A stretch of 64,000 bases of DNA from assembly GCF_024296665.1 (NCBI RefSeq), contig NZ_CP100762.1:1-64000 (forward strand), read 5' to 3'. The notes below the pieces were generated by a model. That model was not told the DNA's origin. It worked only from the letters and a program-made list of their open reading frames with translations, and made no database searches. The translations under genes were made by a program, and so were the position numbers. Of the stretch, positions 49,678 to 59,302 are shown piece by piece (positions within the stretch are counted from its first letter, which is position 1; each line of letters opens with the position of its first letter). The DNA is from Salinilacihabitans rarus (GTDB taxonomy: Archaea > Halobacteriota > Halobacteria > Halobacteriales > Natrialbaceae).

Positions 49678-51066
49678 ATGACGATAGAGATACCAGCGGA
49701 CGATTACGAAACGCTCGCGTACGACACGCGCGGCGACGTGCTTCGACCCGGGGACGACGGCTACGACGAGGCCCGATCGGTCTGGAACGGGATGATCGAC
49801 CGCCGGCCGGCGGTCGTCGTACGCGCGACCGGGGCGGCCGACGTGTGTACGGCGGTCGACTTCGCCCGGGAGCGTGACCTGCCCCTCGCCGTGAGAGGCG
49901 GCGGCCACAACGTGGCCGGGAGCGCCGTCTGCGACGACGGGGTCGTCGTCGACCTCTCCCCGATGTCGTCGGTCCGGGTCGATCCGGTCGCGCGAACCGC
50001 CCGCGTCGGACCCGGCGCGACGATGGGGGACTTCGATCACGAAGCGCAGGCGTTCGGCCTCGCGACGCCCGGCGGCGTCATCTCGACGACCGGGGTCGCC
50101 GGCCTCACGCTCGGGGGCGGGATGGGGTGGCTCAGCAGGCAGTACGGCCTCGCGATCGACAACCTCCGGTCGGTCGATATCGTCACCGCGGACGGCGAGG
50201 TGGTGACCGCCAGCGAGGACGAGCACGCGGACCTCTTCTGGGCGGTCCGCGGCGGGAGCGGCAACTTCGGGGTCGTCACGTCGTTCGAGTTCGACCTGCA
50301 CGAGGTCGGTCCGGAGGTGCTGTTCGGCCCTGCCGTCTACCCGTACGAGGACGCCCCCGACGTGCTCGCACGCTACCGCGAGTTCGCCCTCGACGCGCCG
50401 CGGGAGTGTTCCGTCTGGGTGAACAGCGTGGGGGCGCCGCCGCTCCCGTTTCTCCCGGAGGAACTGCACGGAACGACGGTGCTGGTCCTCGTGTACTTCT
50501 ACGACGGCGACCTCGACGAGGGCGAGGCGGTGCTCGCCCCGCTCCGGGAGTACGGCGACCCGATCGCCGACGCCGTGGCGCCGACGCCGTACGTCGAGGC
50601 CCAGCGCAGTCTGGACGACCTGTACGGGGAGGGCGCCCGCAACTACTGGAAGTCGGCCAACTTCGTGGACCTCCCCGGGGAGACGATCGATACGATCGTC
50701 GAGTACGCCGAGCGGGCCCCGACGCCGGAGTCCGAGATCCTCCTCCACCACGTCGGCGGCGCGGTCAACGACGTCGCGTCGGACGCCACCGCGTATCCAC
50801 ACCGCGAGACGGAGTTCGTCGCGACCATCGCCGCGCGCTGGGAGGAGACGACGCGGGACGACGAGTGTGTCGCGTGGGTCCGGGCGTGTCACGACGCGCT
50901 CGCCGCCGCCGCGACCGGCGGGACGTACGTGAACTTCGAGGGCGACCGGGAGGGCCGCGAGCGGAACGCGTACGGCGAGAACTACGGCCGACTCGCCGAG
51001 GTGAAAGCCGAGTTCGACCCGGGGAACGTCTTCCGGCTGACGCAGAACGTGACGCCGGCGGACTGA
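49678..51066 (+). CDS. FAD-linked oxidase (BBE-like)
   Basis: 462-residue secreted-type or cytosolic flavoprotein of the berberine-bridge/VAO superfamily. The FAD domain has RGGGHNVAG, with the His that can link 8-alpha to FAD, followed by GATMGDFDHEAQAFGLATPGG and GLTLGGGMGW. The Cys that forms the second covalent link in BBE is replaced by Thr/Gly at the usual place (TTGVAGL). The C-terminal YVNFEGDREGRERNAYG and AEVKAEFDPGNVFR close the fold. No signal peptide. Substrate likely a sugar or aromatic alcohol. Confidence 0.87.
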   Translation: MTIEIPADDYETLAYDTRGDVLRPGDDGYDEARSVWNGMIDRRPAVVVRATGAADVCTAVDFARERDLPLAVRGGGHNVAGSAVCDDGVVVDLSPMSSVRVDPVARTARVGPGATMGDFDHEAQAFGLATPGGVISTTGVAGLTLGGGMGWLSRQYGLAIDNLRSVDIVTADGEVVTASEDEHADLFWAVRGGSGNFGVVTSFEFDLHEVGPEVLFGPAVYPYEDAPDVLARYREFALDAPRECSVWVNSVGAPPLPFLPEELHGTTVLVLVYFYDGDLDEGEAVLAPLREYGDPIADAVAPTPYVEAQRSLDDLYGEGARNYWKSANFVDLPGETIDTIVEYAERAPTPESEILLHHVGGAVNDVASDATAYPHRETEFVATIAARWEETTRDDECVAWVRACHDALAAAATGGTYVNFEGDREGRERNAYGENYGRLAEVKAEFDPGNVFRLTQNVTPAD

Positions 51067-51155
51067 GCGGACGGCGGGCGAACCGGCCTCCGCTCGCCCC
51101 CTCTCCCGTCGACAACCGCCGCATAACTAACCCCGGACCGACCGGAGCCACTCGT

Positions 51156-51749
51156 ATGTGGCCGTGGGAACACGCCGTCGTGGGATATCTCGCCTACTCG
51201 CTGACCTGTCGACTCCGCTACGGCGACGCGCCCGGGGGCGCCGAGACGCTCGTCGTGGTCGTCGCGTCGGTCCTCCCCGACGTGATCGACAAACCGCTCG
51301 CGTGGGAGTTCGGCGTCGTCGAGAGCGGCTACGCCGTCGGCCACTCGGTCTTCGCCGCGCTCCCGCTCGCCGTCGCCGCGGGCCTGCTGTCGCGACGTGC
51401 CGGCCGACCCCGCCTCGGGGTCGCGTTCGGCCTCGGCTACCTGCTGCACCTCCCGGGGGACCTCGTCCTGCCCGCCGTCACCGGGCGCGGGGTCCCCCTC
51501 GTCCGCCTCCTCTGGCCGGTCGCGACCGTCGAGGCCGGCGGGCCGCCGGCCGGGTTCGCCGAGGGGTTCCTGACGATGGTCGGCGGCTTCGGAGCGCGGC
51601 TGGTCGCCGGCGACCTCGCGGCCACCGAGTCCGCGGGACTGGGGCTGGTCGGCCTCACGTTCCTGCTGTGGCTCTACGACGGCGCGCCGCTCCTGCGCGA
51701 CCTGCTTCTCGCGGCCGGGCGCGCGGTCGGGCGGGCGGCGGGGCGGTAG
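51156..51749 (+). CDS. Membrane-bound metal-dependent hydrolase (YdjM-like)
   Basis: 197-residue inner-membrane protein with about four hydrophobic helices. Conserved motifs HAVVGYLAY, VLPDVIDKP, GHSVFAALP and HLPGDLVLPAVTG contain the His/Asp set of the YdjM family. The product may act on membrane substrates; the reaction is unknown. A TATA-like GCATAACTAA lies about 30 nt upstream. Confidence 0.75.
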   Translation: MWPWEHAVVGYLAYSLTCRLRYGDAPGGAETLVVVVASVLPDVIDKPLAWEFGVVESGYAVGHSVFAALPLAVAAGLLSRRAGRPRLGVAFGLGYLLHLPGDLVLPAVTGRGVPLVRLLWPVATVEAGGPPAGFAEGFLTMVGGFGARLVAGDLAATESAGLGLVGLTFLLWLYDGAPLLRDLLLAAGRAVGRAAGR

Positions 51750-51824
51750 CCCCCGACGGCGGCGATCCGCCGCGATCGGAAACCCACAATCCTTTTGCAA
51801 GCTACCCCGCAGGAGTACACACGA

Positions 51825-52610
51825 ATGAGCCGTACCGTCGGCCTCGTCGTCCCCGCGTTCCGGCCCGACGTCGACGCCCTCTCGTCGTACGTGCGCGCCC
51901 TCCACGAACGGCTCCCGGTCGAGACGATCCGGATCGAACTCGACGACCCCCTCCCCGGCACGGCCGACGCGCTCGCCGACTGCCCGGCGACCGTCAACGC
52001 CGTCGCCGCCCGCCGCGGGAAGGGCGCGGCCATCACCGCCGGCTTCGAGGCCCTCGACGCCGACGTGCTCGCGTTCGCCGACGCCGACGGGAGCACCCCG
52101 CCCACTTCGATCGGCGCCGTCCTCGACTCGGTGCTGGGCGGGCGGGCCGCCCTCGGCGTCGGCTCGCGTCGCCACCCGGACGCGACGGTCGAGGCCCACC
52201 AGACGCTCGCCCGGCGCCGGCTCGGCGACGCGTTCGCGTGGCTGGCCCGCCGACTGCTCGCGGTCTCGCTGACGGACTACCAGTGCGGCGCGAAGGCCAT
52301 CGACGCCGACGCGTGGCGGGCCGTCCGCGATCACCTCTGCGAGCCGGGATTCGCGTGGGACGTCGAACTGATCGCGCTCGTCGACGCGCTGGGCTACCGG
52401 ATCGAGGAGGTGCCGGTGACGTGGCGGGACGACCCCGAGTCGACCGTCTCGCCGCTCGCCACGGCGTCGGAACTCGCGGGTGCGCTCGTACGCTCGCGCC
52501 ACCGCGCGAAACTCATCCGTGGGGACCGCGTCCACGCGGCGATCGCGACGCGGACGCCCACGCGGGTACCGCTGACAGACCGCCTCGGCGCCGACCCGAC
52601 CGATGACTGA
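51825..52610 (+). CDS. Family 2 glycosyltransferase (DPM-like)
   Basis: 261 residues. GT2 domain: VGLVVPAFRPDVDALSSYV, RGKGAAITAGFEALDADVLAFADADGSTPP with the DAD nucleotide-metal motif, then SLTDYQCGAKAIDADAWR and FAWDVELIALVDALGY. It most resembles dolichol-phosphate mannose synthases and likely charges a polyprenyl phosphate. An AGGAG sequence precedes the ATG. It overlaps gtrA by 8 nt; the pair is typical of polyprenyl-phosphate glycosyl modification. Confidence 0.87.
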   Translation: MSRTVGLVVPAFRPDVDALSSYVRALHERLPVETIRIELDDPLPGTADALADCPATVNAVAARRGKGAAITAGFEALDADVLAFADADGSTPPTSIGAVLDSVLGGRAALGVGSRRHPDATVEAHQTLARRRLGDAFAWLARRLLAVSLTDYQCGAKAIDADAWRAVRDHLCEPGFAWDVELIALVDALGYRIEEVPVTWRDDPESTVSPLATASELAGALVRSRHRAKLIRGDRVHAAIATRTPTRVPLTDRLGADPTDD

Positions 52611-53055
52611 CCGGCTACCGGAGGCGATCCGCTCCCGGCTCTCCGCGCTCGTCTCGGCGGCCCGGGTCGGGCAGTTCGCCTCCGTCGGCGCCGTCGGCGC
52701 CGGCGTCGACAACCTCTCGCTGTACCTGCTGGTGGAGCTCGTGGCCCTCGAACCCATCCTCGCGAAGGTGGTCGCCTGGGAGGTCGCCATCGCCGTCATC
52801 TTCGCGGTCAACGAGCGGTGGACGTTCGCCACGTTCGGCTCCTCGAACCCGCGGGCGCTCGGCCGACGGTTCCTCCGGTCGAACGCGGTCCGGTTCGCCG
52901 GCTTCCTCGTCACCCTCGGCGTGCTCGCGTTCTTGCACTACGGGTTCGGCGTCTGGTACCTCGCGGCGAACGTCGTCGGCATCGGCGTGGGCTTTTTCGT
53001 CAACTACACCGCCGAGAGCCTCTACACGTGGCGAGTCCACCGCGGCGAGCGGTAG
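52603..53055 (+). CDS. GtrA-family membrane protein
   Basis: 150 residues with four membrane helices and the GtrA signature: GQFASVGAVGAGVDNLSLYLLV, WEVAIAVIFAVNERWTF and YLAANVVGIGVGFFVNYTAESLYTW. GtrA proteins help flip polyprenyl-phosphate sugars. The start overlaps the stop of the glycosyltransferase, so the two are made together. Confidence 0.88.
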   Translation: MTDRLPEAIRSRLSALVSAARVGQFASVGAVGAGVDNLSLYLLVELVALEPILAKVVAWEVAIAVIFAVNERWTFATFGSSNPRALGRRFLRSNAVRFAGFLVTLGVLAFLHYGFGVWYLAANVVGIGVGFFVNYTAESLYTWRVHRGER

Positions 53056-53115
53056 AAAGTCGCATACGGTGGCCGAATCACAACCCTTAACTACCGTACC
53101 GGGTTACGAAGAACC

Positions 53116-53190
53116 AGCGGGATGGGATAGCCAGGAGATTCCGGCGGGCTCATAACCCGCAGACCGGTAGTTCAAATCTACCTCCCGCTA
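53116..53190 (+). tRNA. Initiator tRNA-Met (CAT)
   Basis: 75-nt cloverleaf: acceptor AGCGGGA/TCCCGCT, D arm, anticodon stem GCGGG/CCCGC with loop CTCATAA (CAT at 53151-53153), variable AGACC, T stem GGTAG/CTACC and discriminator A. A1:U72 and three G:C pairs (GGG/CCC) at the end of the anticodon stem mark it as initiator. CCA is not encoded, and no intron is seen. TGTTTT follows as a short terminator. Confidence 0.95.
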
Positions 53191-53338
53191 TGTTTTGGCG
53201 CGAACTGACCCGTAAGCGCCGACCGAACACTCTCGTTTCGCTCGTCGGTGTTGCCCCCGAGAAGGTAGTCTCTCCCGCTTGGGACCCCGCTCCGTGCTAA
53301 CCCCACCCGTTTTTGTTACTGCGTCCCAACCGGCGAGC
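53191..53338. other. Spacer downstream of tRNA-Met
   Basis: 148 bp; no gene. CGTTTTTGTTAC at about 53309-53320 is a TATA-like element about 26 nt before the ATG at 53339. There is no sign of an integrated element or an attachment-site repeat of the tRNA 3' end in this window. Confidence 0.45.
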
Positions 53339-54223
53339 ATGTCAGATCGACGCCTCTCGATCCCCGACCGCGTACGGAAGCCGGAGTACACGGGCGAAAA
53401 TCGGTGCGTCCCGTGTACCGTCGTCAACGTACTGATCGCGCTCGCGGCGAGCGTCCTCGTCGGGGTCCTCGCCGCGGTCGAACTGGGCGCGCTCGTCCTC
53501 GCCTGTTCCCTGCTGGCCATCTACCTCCGGGGGTACCTCGTCCCCGGAACGCCCGCGCTCACCGAACGCTACCTGCCGGACCGGGTCCTCGCGTGGTTCG
53601 ACGAGGACCCGTTCGAGGACGACGCGCACACCTGGGAGACCCTCGAAAAGCTCGAAGCCGAACGCGAGAACGCCGTCGACCCGGAGGCGTTCCTCCGCGA
53701 GGCGGGCGCGGTCGAACCGCGGGAGGAGGCCGACGCGGCCGGCCACGAGTTCCGTCTGGCGGACGACTTCGCGGCCCTCGTCGAGCGCCGGGCCGAGCCC
53801 TACCGCGACGGGAGCGTCCCCCGCGAGGCCATCGCGGCCGTCTTCGGCGTCGCCCCCGGGGAGGTGACGGACGAGGACCGCGACTACCCCGCGGTCGAGA
53901 TCGGTCGACGGATCCGAAAGTGGCCGAGCGACGCGGCGCTCGTCGCCGACGTCGCCGCCCACGAGGCCCTGCGCGAGCGGACCGATCGCTGGGCGGCCGT
54001 CCCCACGGAGCAGCGCGTCGAGATGCTCACGTCGCTGCGCTCCTACCGGGAGCGGTGTCCGCTGTGTGCCGGCGAACTGGCGTTCAGCGAGGACACGGTC
54101 GCGTCGTGCTGTCGGACCTACGAGGTCGTCTCCTACGGCTGTCCCGACTGCGACGCACCGATGCGCGAACTCGATCCGGCGACGGCCGGCCTCGGCGAGC
54201 CCCGGCGGGGCGTCCACGCCTGA
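53339..54223 (+). CDS. Haloarchaeal membrane protein with zinc-ribbon tail
   Basis: 294 residues from MSDRRLSIPDRVRKPEYTGENRC. Two adjacent helices (about 28-62) follow a short cytosolic N-terminus, then an acidic soluble region with many Glu/Asp/Ala helices and a C-terminal zinc ribbon: RCPLCAGELAF, CCRTYEVVSYGCPDCDAPM. I do not recognise a named family. TATA-supported start. It may be a membrane-linked adaptor. Confidence 0.7.
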   Translation: MSDRRLSIPDRVRKPEYTGENRCVPCTVVNVLIALAASVLVGVLAAVELGALVLACSLLAIYLRGYLVPGTPALTERYLPDRVLAWFDEDPFEDDAHTWETLEKLEAERENAVDPEAFLREAGAVEPREEADAAGHEFRLADDFAALVERRAEPYRDGSVPREAIAAVFGVAPGEVTDEDRDYPAVEIGRRIRKWPSDAALVADVAAHEALRERTDRWAAVPTEQRVEMLTSLRSYRERCPLCAGELAFSEDTVASCCRTYEVVSYGCPDCDAPMRELDPATAGLGEPRRGVHA

Positions 54224-54245
54224 TCGCCGGCCGGTTCCGACGCCG

Positions 54246-54797
54246 CTAGTTCTCGTCGGCCGTCTCGGCGACGAGGCGAACCGTCGTCTCGTCGTACAGG
54301 CCCGCCTCGCGCGCGTCCTCGACGTTGAGTCCCGCGCCGATCACGTACTCCCCGGGCGCTGCCCGCTCCCACTCGGCGTCGTCGACGCGGAACACTCCCT
54401 GCCACCGCCGCGTGAACTGCTTGCGCTCGCCGCGGTCGAACACGAACTCCCCGGGTTCGTCCGGCGGGTCACGAAGCGGCACGTGTGACGCCTCGGGCAC
54501 CCCGTCGACGTGCCACGTCCAGCCCACGGGCGAGGTCGTCCGGATCGCGACCGGAAACGGCAACGCGTTTTTCATCGTGACCGAGAACGGCACCGGGGTG
54601 TCGACCGGGTACTCCGCACGCGGCGTCGAGACCGCGACCGAGACGGCGCGACGCCGGAGCCGATCCGGCACCAGCAGCCGACTCAGCGCGGTCGCGTTCA
54701 GCGAGCGCATCGCCTGTGGGCGGTCGTCTCCGTCGTTCGGCGAGAAGGGATCGTCGTCGTCGCGGTGGAGGGCTCGCGACTCGTAGATCCGACGCAT
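54246..54797 (-). CDS. Haloarchaeal conserved protein, beta-sandwich-like
   Basis: 183 residues without signal or membrane helix. The pattern LRRRAVSVAVSTPRAEY, PFSVTMKNALPFPVAIRT and ERKQFTRRWQGVF looks like an immunoglobulin-type or transglutaminase-associated beta domain that binds other proteins; the C-terminal APGEYVIGAGLNVED fits. I do not assign a named family with certainty. Convergent with the zinc-ribbon protein gene. Confidence 0.6.
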   Translation of the reverse strand: MRRIYESRALHRDDDDPFSPNDGDDRPQAMRSLNATALSRLLVPDRLRRRAVSVAVSTPRAEYPVDTPVPFSVTMKNALPFPVAIRTTSPVGWTWHVDGVPEASHVPLRDPPDEPGEFVFDRGERKQFTRRWQGVFRVDDAEWERAAPGEYVIGAGLNVEDAREAGLYDETTVRLVAETADEN

Positions 54798-54841
54798 TGG
54801 TGCCCGCAGGCACCGCGGCGTCTAAAACGTTGGGATGGCGG

Positions 54842-56191
54842 TCAGTCGTCCGCGACGGCGTCGCCTCGCCCGCCGACGCTCGACCGGGGCCGCTTGCCGG
54901 CGTACCGGTCGTCGTAGAGGAGACAGGAGATCCGGTGGGTCTTCCCCGTCGGCACCGGATCCGGGTGGTGGCGCTCACACGGCGACTCGAACGCCTCCTC
55001 GAGGAGGTCGTACGCGGCCGTCAGGTTGTCGGCCTGGAGTTGATCGACCGCCTGCGCGAGCACCTGCTCGGCCCGCGAGTCGGAGACGCGGTCGGGCAGG
55101 CCGAACTCCTCCCGGACGAGGGCGTCGAGCGTCTCGCGGGCGGCCTCGGTCGGATCGGCCCGTCCGTCGCCCCCGGCGCCGTCGATGGCGGTGACCGACT
55201 CGACCGAGTCGGCGTCGCGGACCCGCAACTTGAAGTCCACGATCGACCGCCACTCCTCGCGGCGCAGGTTCAGCCCGTCGGGCTGGATGATCCGCGGGCA
55301 CCGCGTGTGGAACCGACAGCCGGAGGGCGGGTCGATCGGCGACGGGACGTTCCCGGAGAGGAAGATGCGCTCGCCCTCCCAGAGGGGGTCTGGCTCCGGG
55401 ATCGCCGAGAGCAGCGCCTCGGCGTACGGGTGGTGGGGCGGCGAGAACACCTCCTCGGTGGCTCCGACCTCCGCGATTTCGCCGAGGTACATCACCGCCA
55501 CCCGGTCGGCGATGTGCTCGACGACGCTCAGGTCGTGGGCGATGAAGATGTACGACAGGCCGAACTCGTCCTGGAGGTCCTCCAGCAGGTTGAGGATCTG
55601 CGCCTGCACCGAGACGTCGAGCGCCGAGACCGGTTCGTCACAGACGATGACCTCGGGGTCGACCGCGAGCGCCCGCGCGATGCCGATGCGCTGGCGCTGG
55701 CCCCCGGAGAACTCGTGGGGGTAGCGGTGGGCGTGGCTCGGGTTCAGCCCGACGATCTCGAGGAGTTCGTAGATCCGTTCGGTCCGCTCCTCGCCCTCGG
55801 CGATGCCGTGGATGTCGAGCGGTTCGCCGATGATGTCGCCGACGGTCAGCCGCGGGTTCAGGCTCGAGAACGGGTCCTGGAAGATGTACTGGAGGTCCTT
55901 CCGGAGCTCCCGGAGGCGCCCGGTGGAGGCCTCGGTCAGGTCCTCCCCGCGGTAGTAGACCGAGCCGTCGGTCGGCTCGATCAGTTGCAGCAGCGCCCGG
56001 CCGAGGGTGGTCTTCCCACAGCCGCTCTCGCCGACGACGCCGAGGGTCTCGCCGTCGTGCAGTTCGAAGTCGACGCCGTCGACCGCCTTCACCCACTGCG
56101 ACCGTCCGAGGAGGGTGTCGATGAACCCCTCGCTGGAATCGTAGTACTTCGTCAGGTTCTCCGCCTGGAGGATCGGCTCGCCGCTAGACAT
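54842..56191 (-). CDS. dppF: Oligopeptide/dipeptide ABC transporter ATP-binding protein (F)
   Basis: Second ATPase of a peptide/oligosaccharide importer. The 449 residues show Walker A GESGCGKTT, Q-loop IFQDPFSSLNPR, signature FSGGQRQRIGIARAL, Walker B VIVCDEPVSALD and the C-terminal OppF-type extension with CRFHTRCP. It carries a further C-terminal 100-residue Arg/acid-rich tail, longer than usual. It overlaps dppD by 8 nt and ends the operon. The substrate is unclear; the cluster may take up peptides or glycans. Confidence 0.88.
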   Translation of the reverse strand: MSSGEPILQAENLTKYYDSSEGFIDTLLGRSQWVKAVDGVDFELHDGETLGVVGESGCGKTTLGRALLQLIEPTDGSVYYRGEDLTEASTGRLRELRKDLQYIFQDPFSSLNPRLTVGDIIGEPLDIHGIAEGEERTERIYELLEIVGLNPSHAHRYPHEFSGGQRQRIGIARALAVDPEVIVCDEPVSALDVSVQAQILNLLEDLQDEFGLSYIFIAHDLSVVEHIADRVAVMYLGEIAEVGATEEVFSPPHHPYAEALLSAIPEPDPLWEGERIFLSGNVPSPIDPPSGCRFHTRCPRIIQPDGLNLRREEWRSIVDFKLRVRDADSVESVTAIDGAGGDGRADPTEAARETLDALVREEFGLPDRVSDSRAEQVLAQAVDQLQADNLTAAYDLLEEAFESPCERHHPDPVPTGKTHRISCLLYDDRYAGKRPRSSVGGRGDAVADD

Positions 56192-57263
56192 TGCGATCAC
56201 CCTCCGCGCGGGGGGCGCCGGCACCGCGTGTCGACCCGCGGACGTCGACCTGGTAGTCGAGTCCGTCTCTCAACTGCCCGGTGTACTCGAGACACGCGGC
56301 CGCGCGGCCGGCCGACGCGTCGCCGACCTCCCGACCGGTATCGGGGTCGAGCAGCGGCGGCTCGTTCAGGGTACACGCCTCCTCGGCGAACGGACACCGG
56401 GGGTGGAAGCTACACCCCGGCGGGAGTTCGACGAGGTCGGGCATCGTGCCGGGGATCGTCTGTAGCCGGTCGCGGTCGTCGCCGACCCGCGGGATCGAAC
56501 TCATCAGCCCGACGGTGTAGGGGTGTTTCGGGTCGTAGTAGAGGTCCTCGACGGACGCCTTCTCGACCGGCTTGCCGGCGTACATCACCATCACGCGCTC
56601 GCAGACCTCCGCGACGACGCCGAGGTCGTGGGTAATCAGCTGGATCGCGGTGTCGAACTCGTCGGCGAGCGCCTCCAGTTCCTCGAGGATCTGCGCCTCG
56701 ATGGTCACGTCCAGTGCGGTCGTCGGCTCGTCGCAGATGAGCAGGTCCGGGTCACACGAGAGCGCCATCGCGATCACCGCCCGCTGTTGCATCCCGCCGG
56801 AGAACTGGTGGGGATAGTCGGAGTAGCGGCTCTCGGCTTCCGGAATGCCGACCTTGTCGAGCAGGCGGATCGTTCGGTCGCGGGCCTCGTCGGCGTCGTA
56901 GTCGAGGTGGTGTCTGATCGCCTCCGAGATCTGCTCGCCGACGGTGTAGACCGGGTTGAGCGCGGTCTGGGCGTCCTGGAAGATCATGGCGATCTCGTTG
57001 CCCCGGAGGTTCCGCACCTCCCTGTCGCTCATCTCCAGGACGTTCTCGCCTTTGAACAGGATCTCGCCGCTCTCGATCCGGCCGGGGGAGTCGATGAGGC
57101 GCATCAGCGAGAGGGCGGCCACGCTCTTGCCGGCGCCGCTCTCGCCGACGACGCCGAACTTCTCGCCGCGGTCGACGCGGTAAGAGAGGTCGTCGACCGC
57201 GTTGACCACGCCGTCCTGCGTGTAGAACTTCACCGTCAGGTCGTTGACCTCGAGCAGGGCCAT
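56184..57263 (-). CDS. dppD: Oligopeptide/dipeptide ABC transporter ATP-binding protein (D)
   Basis: 359-residue ATPase with Walker A GESGAGKSV, Q-loop IFQDAQTALNP, signature FSGGMQQRAVIAMAL, Walker B LLICDEPTTALD, H-loop ITHDLG and the C-terminal oligopeptide-type extension CSFHPRCPFAEEAC. Starts by 1-nt overlap with the permease stop (TGATG). Confidence 0.9.
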   Translation of the reverse strand: MALLEVNDLTVKFYTQDGVVNAVDDLSYRVDRGEKFGVVGESGAGKSVAALSLMRLIDSPGRIESGEILFKGENVLEMSDREVRNLRGNEIAMIFQDAQTALNPVYTVGEQISEAIRHHLDYDADEARDRTIRLLDKVGIPEAESRYSDYPHQFSGGMQQRAVIAMALSCDPDLLICDEPTTALDVTIEAQILEELEALADEFDTAIQLITHDLGVVAEVCERVMVMYAGKPVEKASVEDLYYDPKHPYTVGLMSSIPRVGDDRDRLQTIPGTMPDLVELPPGCSFHPRCPFAEEACTLNEPPLLDPDTGREVGDASAGRAAACLEYTGQLRDGLDYQVDVRGSTRGAGAPRAEGDRNV

Positions 57264-58318
57264 CAGGCACCACCCCGCTCGCGGACGTTCGTCTCCTGGG
57301 CGTCGAGGGCGTCGTTGACGCCGTCGCCGATCATGTTCATCGCCATCACGAACGTGAAGATGGCGCCGCCGGGGAAGACCGTCGCCCACCAGGGGATGGA
57401 GGCGCCGGGCCCTTGGATGATCGTCTCCCGGGTCTGGTCGAGCATCGTCCCCCACTCGGGGGTGCCCGGCTCGAAGCCGACGCCGAGGAAGCCAAGCGCC
57501 GCGACGCCGATGACGACGGTCCCGATCGAGAGCGTCGCCTGCACGATCAGCGGCGCGATCGCGTTCGGGACGACGTGTCTGAAGATCACCGACCGGTCGC
57601 GTGCCCCCAGCGCCTTCGCGGCGAGTACGTACTCGTTTTGCTTGACCTTCAGTATCTCCCCGCGGATGATGCGGGCGTATGCCACCCAGCCGGGGATCAC
57701 GAACGCGGCCACGAGTTGCCAGTAGCCGCCGCCGAGCATCGCGACGATGATCAACGCGAGCACGAGCCCCGGGAACGCGAACACCGTGTCGACGATCCGC
57801 ATCATGATCTCGTCGACGAGGCCGCCGTAGTAGCCGGAGATGCTGCCGTAGATCAACCCGACGGTGGCGGTGATCCCCACCACGACGAACCCGATCGAGA
57901 TGCTGTACCGCCCCCCGACGAGGACGCGCGAGAACATGTCGCGTCCCGACGCGTCGGTCCCCATCGGGTGGGCAAGCGACGGCGGATCGTACCGGCCGAC
58001 GTTCGAACCCGGCTCCAGATACAGGATCGCCGTCGGGTCGTGCGGTGCGATCGAGAACGGCTGGACCGGGATCCCGGAGACCGTTATCGGCCGGGCGAAG
58101 ATCGTGATCAGCGCCATCAGGGTGACCACCCAGACGCCGAGCACGGCCACCCGGTTGCGCCTGAATCGTCTCCACGCGCGCACCCAGCGACTCTCGGTTT
58201 CGGTGCCGGCGTCTTCGTTCCAGTCCGACAGTCGTTCTCGGTTCTCGACGCGTTCGGCGTCGAATCCCGTGATTCGTATTCGTCCTCGTTCGGTAGACAT
58301 GGTAGTTCTCTCAGTCAT
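57263..58318 (-). CDS. dppC: Peptide ABC transporter permease (C)
   Basis: 351-residue inner-membrane permease with six helices after a cytosolic N-terminus. The inner-membrane component signature is KALGARDRSVIFRHVVPNAI (EAA loop). PHPMGTDASGRDMFSR matches the DppC/OppC N-terminal motif. It overlaps dppB by 8 nt and pairs with dppB to form the channel. Confidence 0.92.
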   Translation of the reverse strand: MTERTTMSTERGRIRITGFDAERVENRERLSDWNEDAGTETESRWVRAWRRFRRNRVAVLGVWVVTLMALITIFARPITVSGIPVQPFSIAPHDPTAILYLEPGSNVGRYDPPSLAHPMGTDASGRDMFSRVLVGGRYSISIGFVVVGITATVGLIYGSISGYYGGLVDEIMMRIVDTVFAFPGLVLALIIVAMLGGGYWQLVAAFVIPGWVAYARIIRGEILKVKQNEYVLAAKALGARDRSVIFRHVVPNAIAPLIVQATLSIGTVVIGVAALGFLGVGFEPGTPEWGTMLDQTRETIIQGPGASIPWWATVFPGGAIFTFVMAMNMIGDGVNDALDAQETNVRERGGA

Positions 58319-59264
58319 ATCTGATGCGCGGATCGAGTACCGCGTAGACGATGTCCGCGAGCAGGTTCGCCAGCACGATCGCGACCCCCGTGAACAGGGT
58401 GATCGCCATGATCAGGTCTATCTCGCGACCGATGATCGCGTCGACGAACTCCTTGCCGAGGCCGGGCCAGTTGAACACGACCTCGACGACGACCGATCCG
58501 GCGACGATGCCGGCGGTCAGGAAGGCGGCGACCGTGGTGACGGAGATCAGCGAGTTGCGCAGGACGTGCTTGAGGATGACCGTCCGCTCGGGCAGCCCCT
58601 TCGCCCTCGCGGCGGTCACGTACTCCTTGTTCATCTGTTCGGCCATCGACGAGCGCATGATCCGCATCAGCGTCGCCGCCGAGGCCGTCCCGATGGTGAT
58701 CCCGGGCAGTATCAGGAACCACAGCATCCGCGGGTGGTAAAGCGGGTCCCGCGGGGGGAGGACGGGCCACAGCCCCAGCACGAGCGCGCCGATCAGGATC
58801 AGCATCAGCCCCAGCCAGAAGTTCGGGATCGAGATGCCCGAGAGGGCGACGAACCGGCTGACGTGGTCGCCGAGTTGGTCTTTCTTCACCGCCGCGTAGA
58901 TCCCGGTCGGGATCGCGATGAGCAGCGCGAACGCCCAGCCGAAGAGGCCGAGTGCGATCGTCGCCGGCAGGCGGGCGGCGATGACGTTGCCGACGTCCCG
59001 GTCGGTCGCGACGACCGTCCCGAAGTCGCCGCGCAGCACGTCGCTTATCCACCGCAGGTACTGTTCCCACACCGGTTTATCGAAACCGTACTGGATGCGC
59101 AGCCGCTGGCGTTCCGCCGGCGAGATGTCGGGGTTCATCGCGACCATCAGCTCGACGGGGTCGCCGGGCGTGAGGTGGACGAGAGCGAACGTGATCACCG
59201 AGACGCCGAACAGGATCGGCACGACGGCTACCAGCCGCCTCAGTACGAAACGTCGTAGACTCAT
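58311..59264 (-). CDS. dppB: Peptide ABC transporter permease (B)
   Basis: 317-residue permease. N-terminal FVLRRLVAVVPILFGVSVITFALVHLTPGDP is typical of DppB; the EAA loop is AARAKGLPERTVILKHVLRNSL. Six helices. It starts 38 nt after dppA and is the second gene of the A-B-C-D-F operon. Confidence 0.92.
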   Translation of the reverse strand: MSLRRFVLRRLVAVVPILFGVSVITFALVHLTPGDPVELMVAMNPDISPAERQRLRIQYGFDKPVWEQYLRWISDVLRGDFGTVVATDRDVGNVIAARLPATIALGLFGWAFALLIAIPTGIYAAVKKDQLGDHVSRFVALSGISIPNFWLGLMLILIGALVLGLWPVLPPRDPLYHPRMLWFLILPGITIGTASAATLMRIMRSSMAEQMNKEYVTAARAKGLPERTVILKHVLRNSLISVTTVAAFLTAGIVAGSVVVEVVFNWPGLGKEFVDAIIGREIDLIMAITLFTGVAIVLANLLADIVYAVLDPRIRYD

Positions 59265-59302
59265 GATGTGTTATATGGGAGAGCTCGATAGGCGATACTT
59301 GC

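Noticed and set aside
53116-53338. tRNA-Met as an integration site
   Set aside because: No integrase and no repeat of the tRNA 3' end were seen in the window; flanking genes are ordinary.
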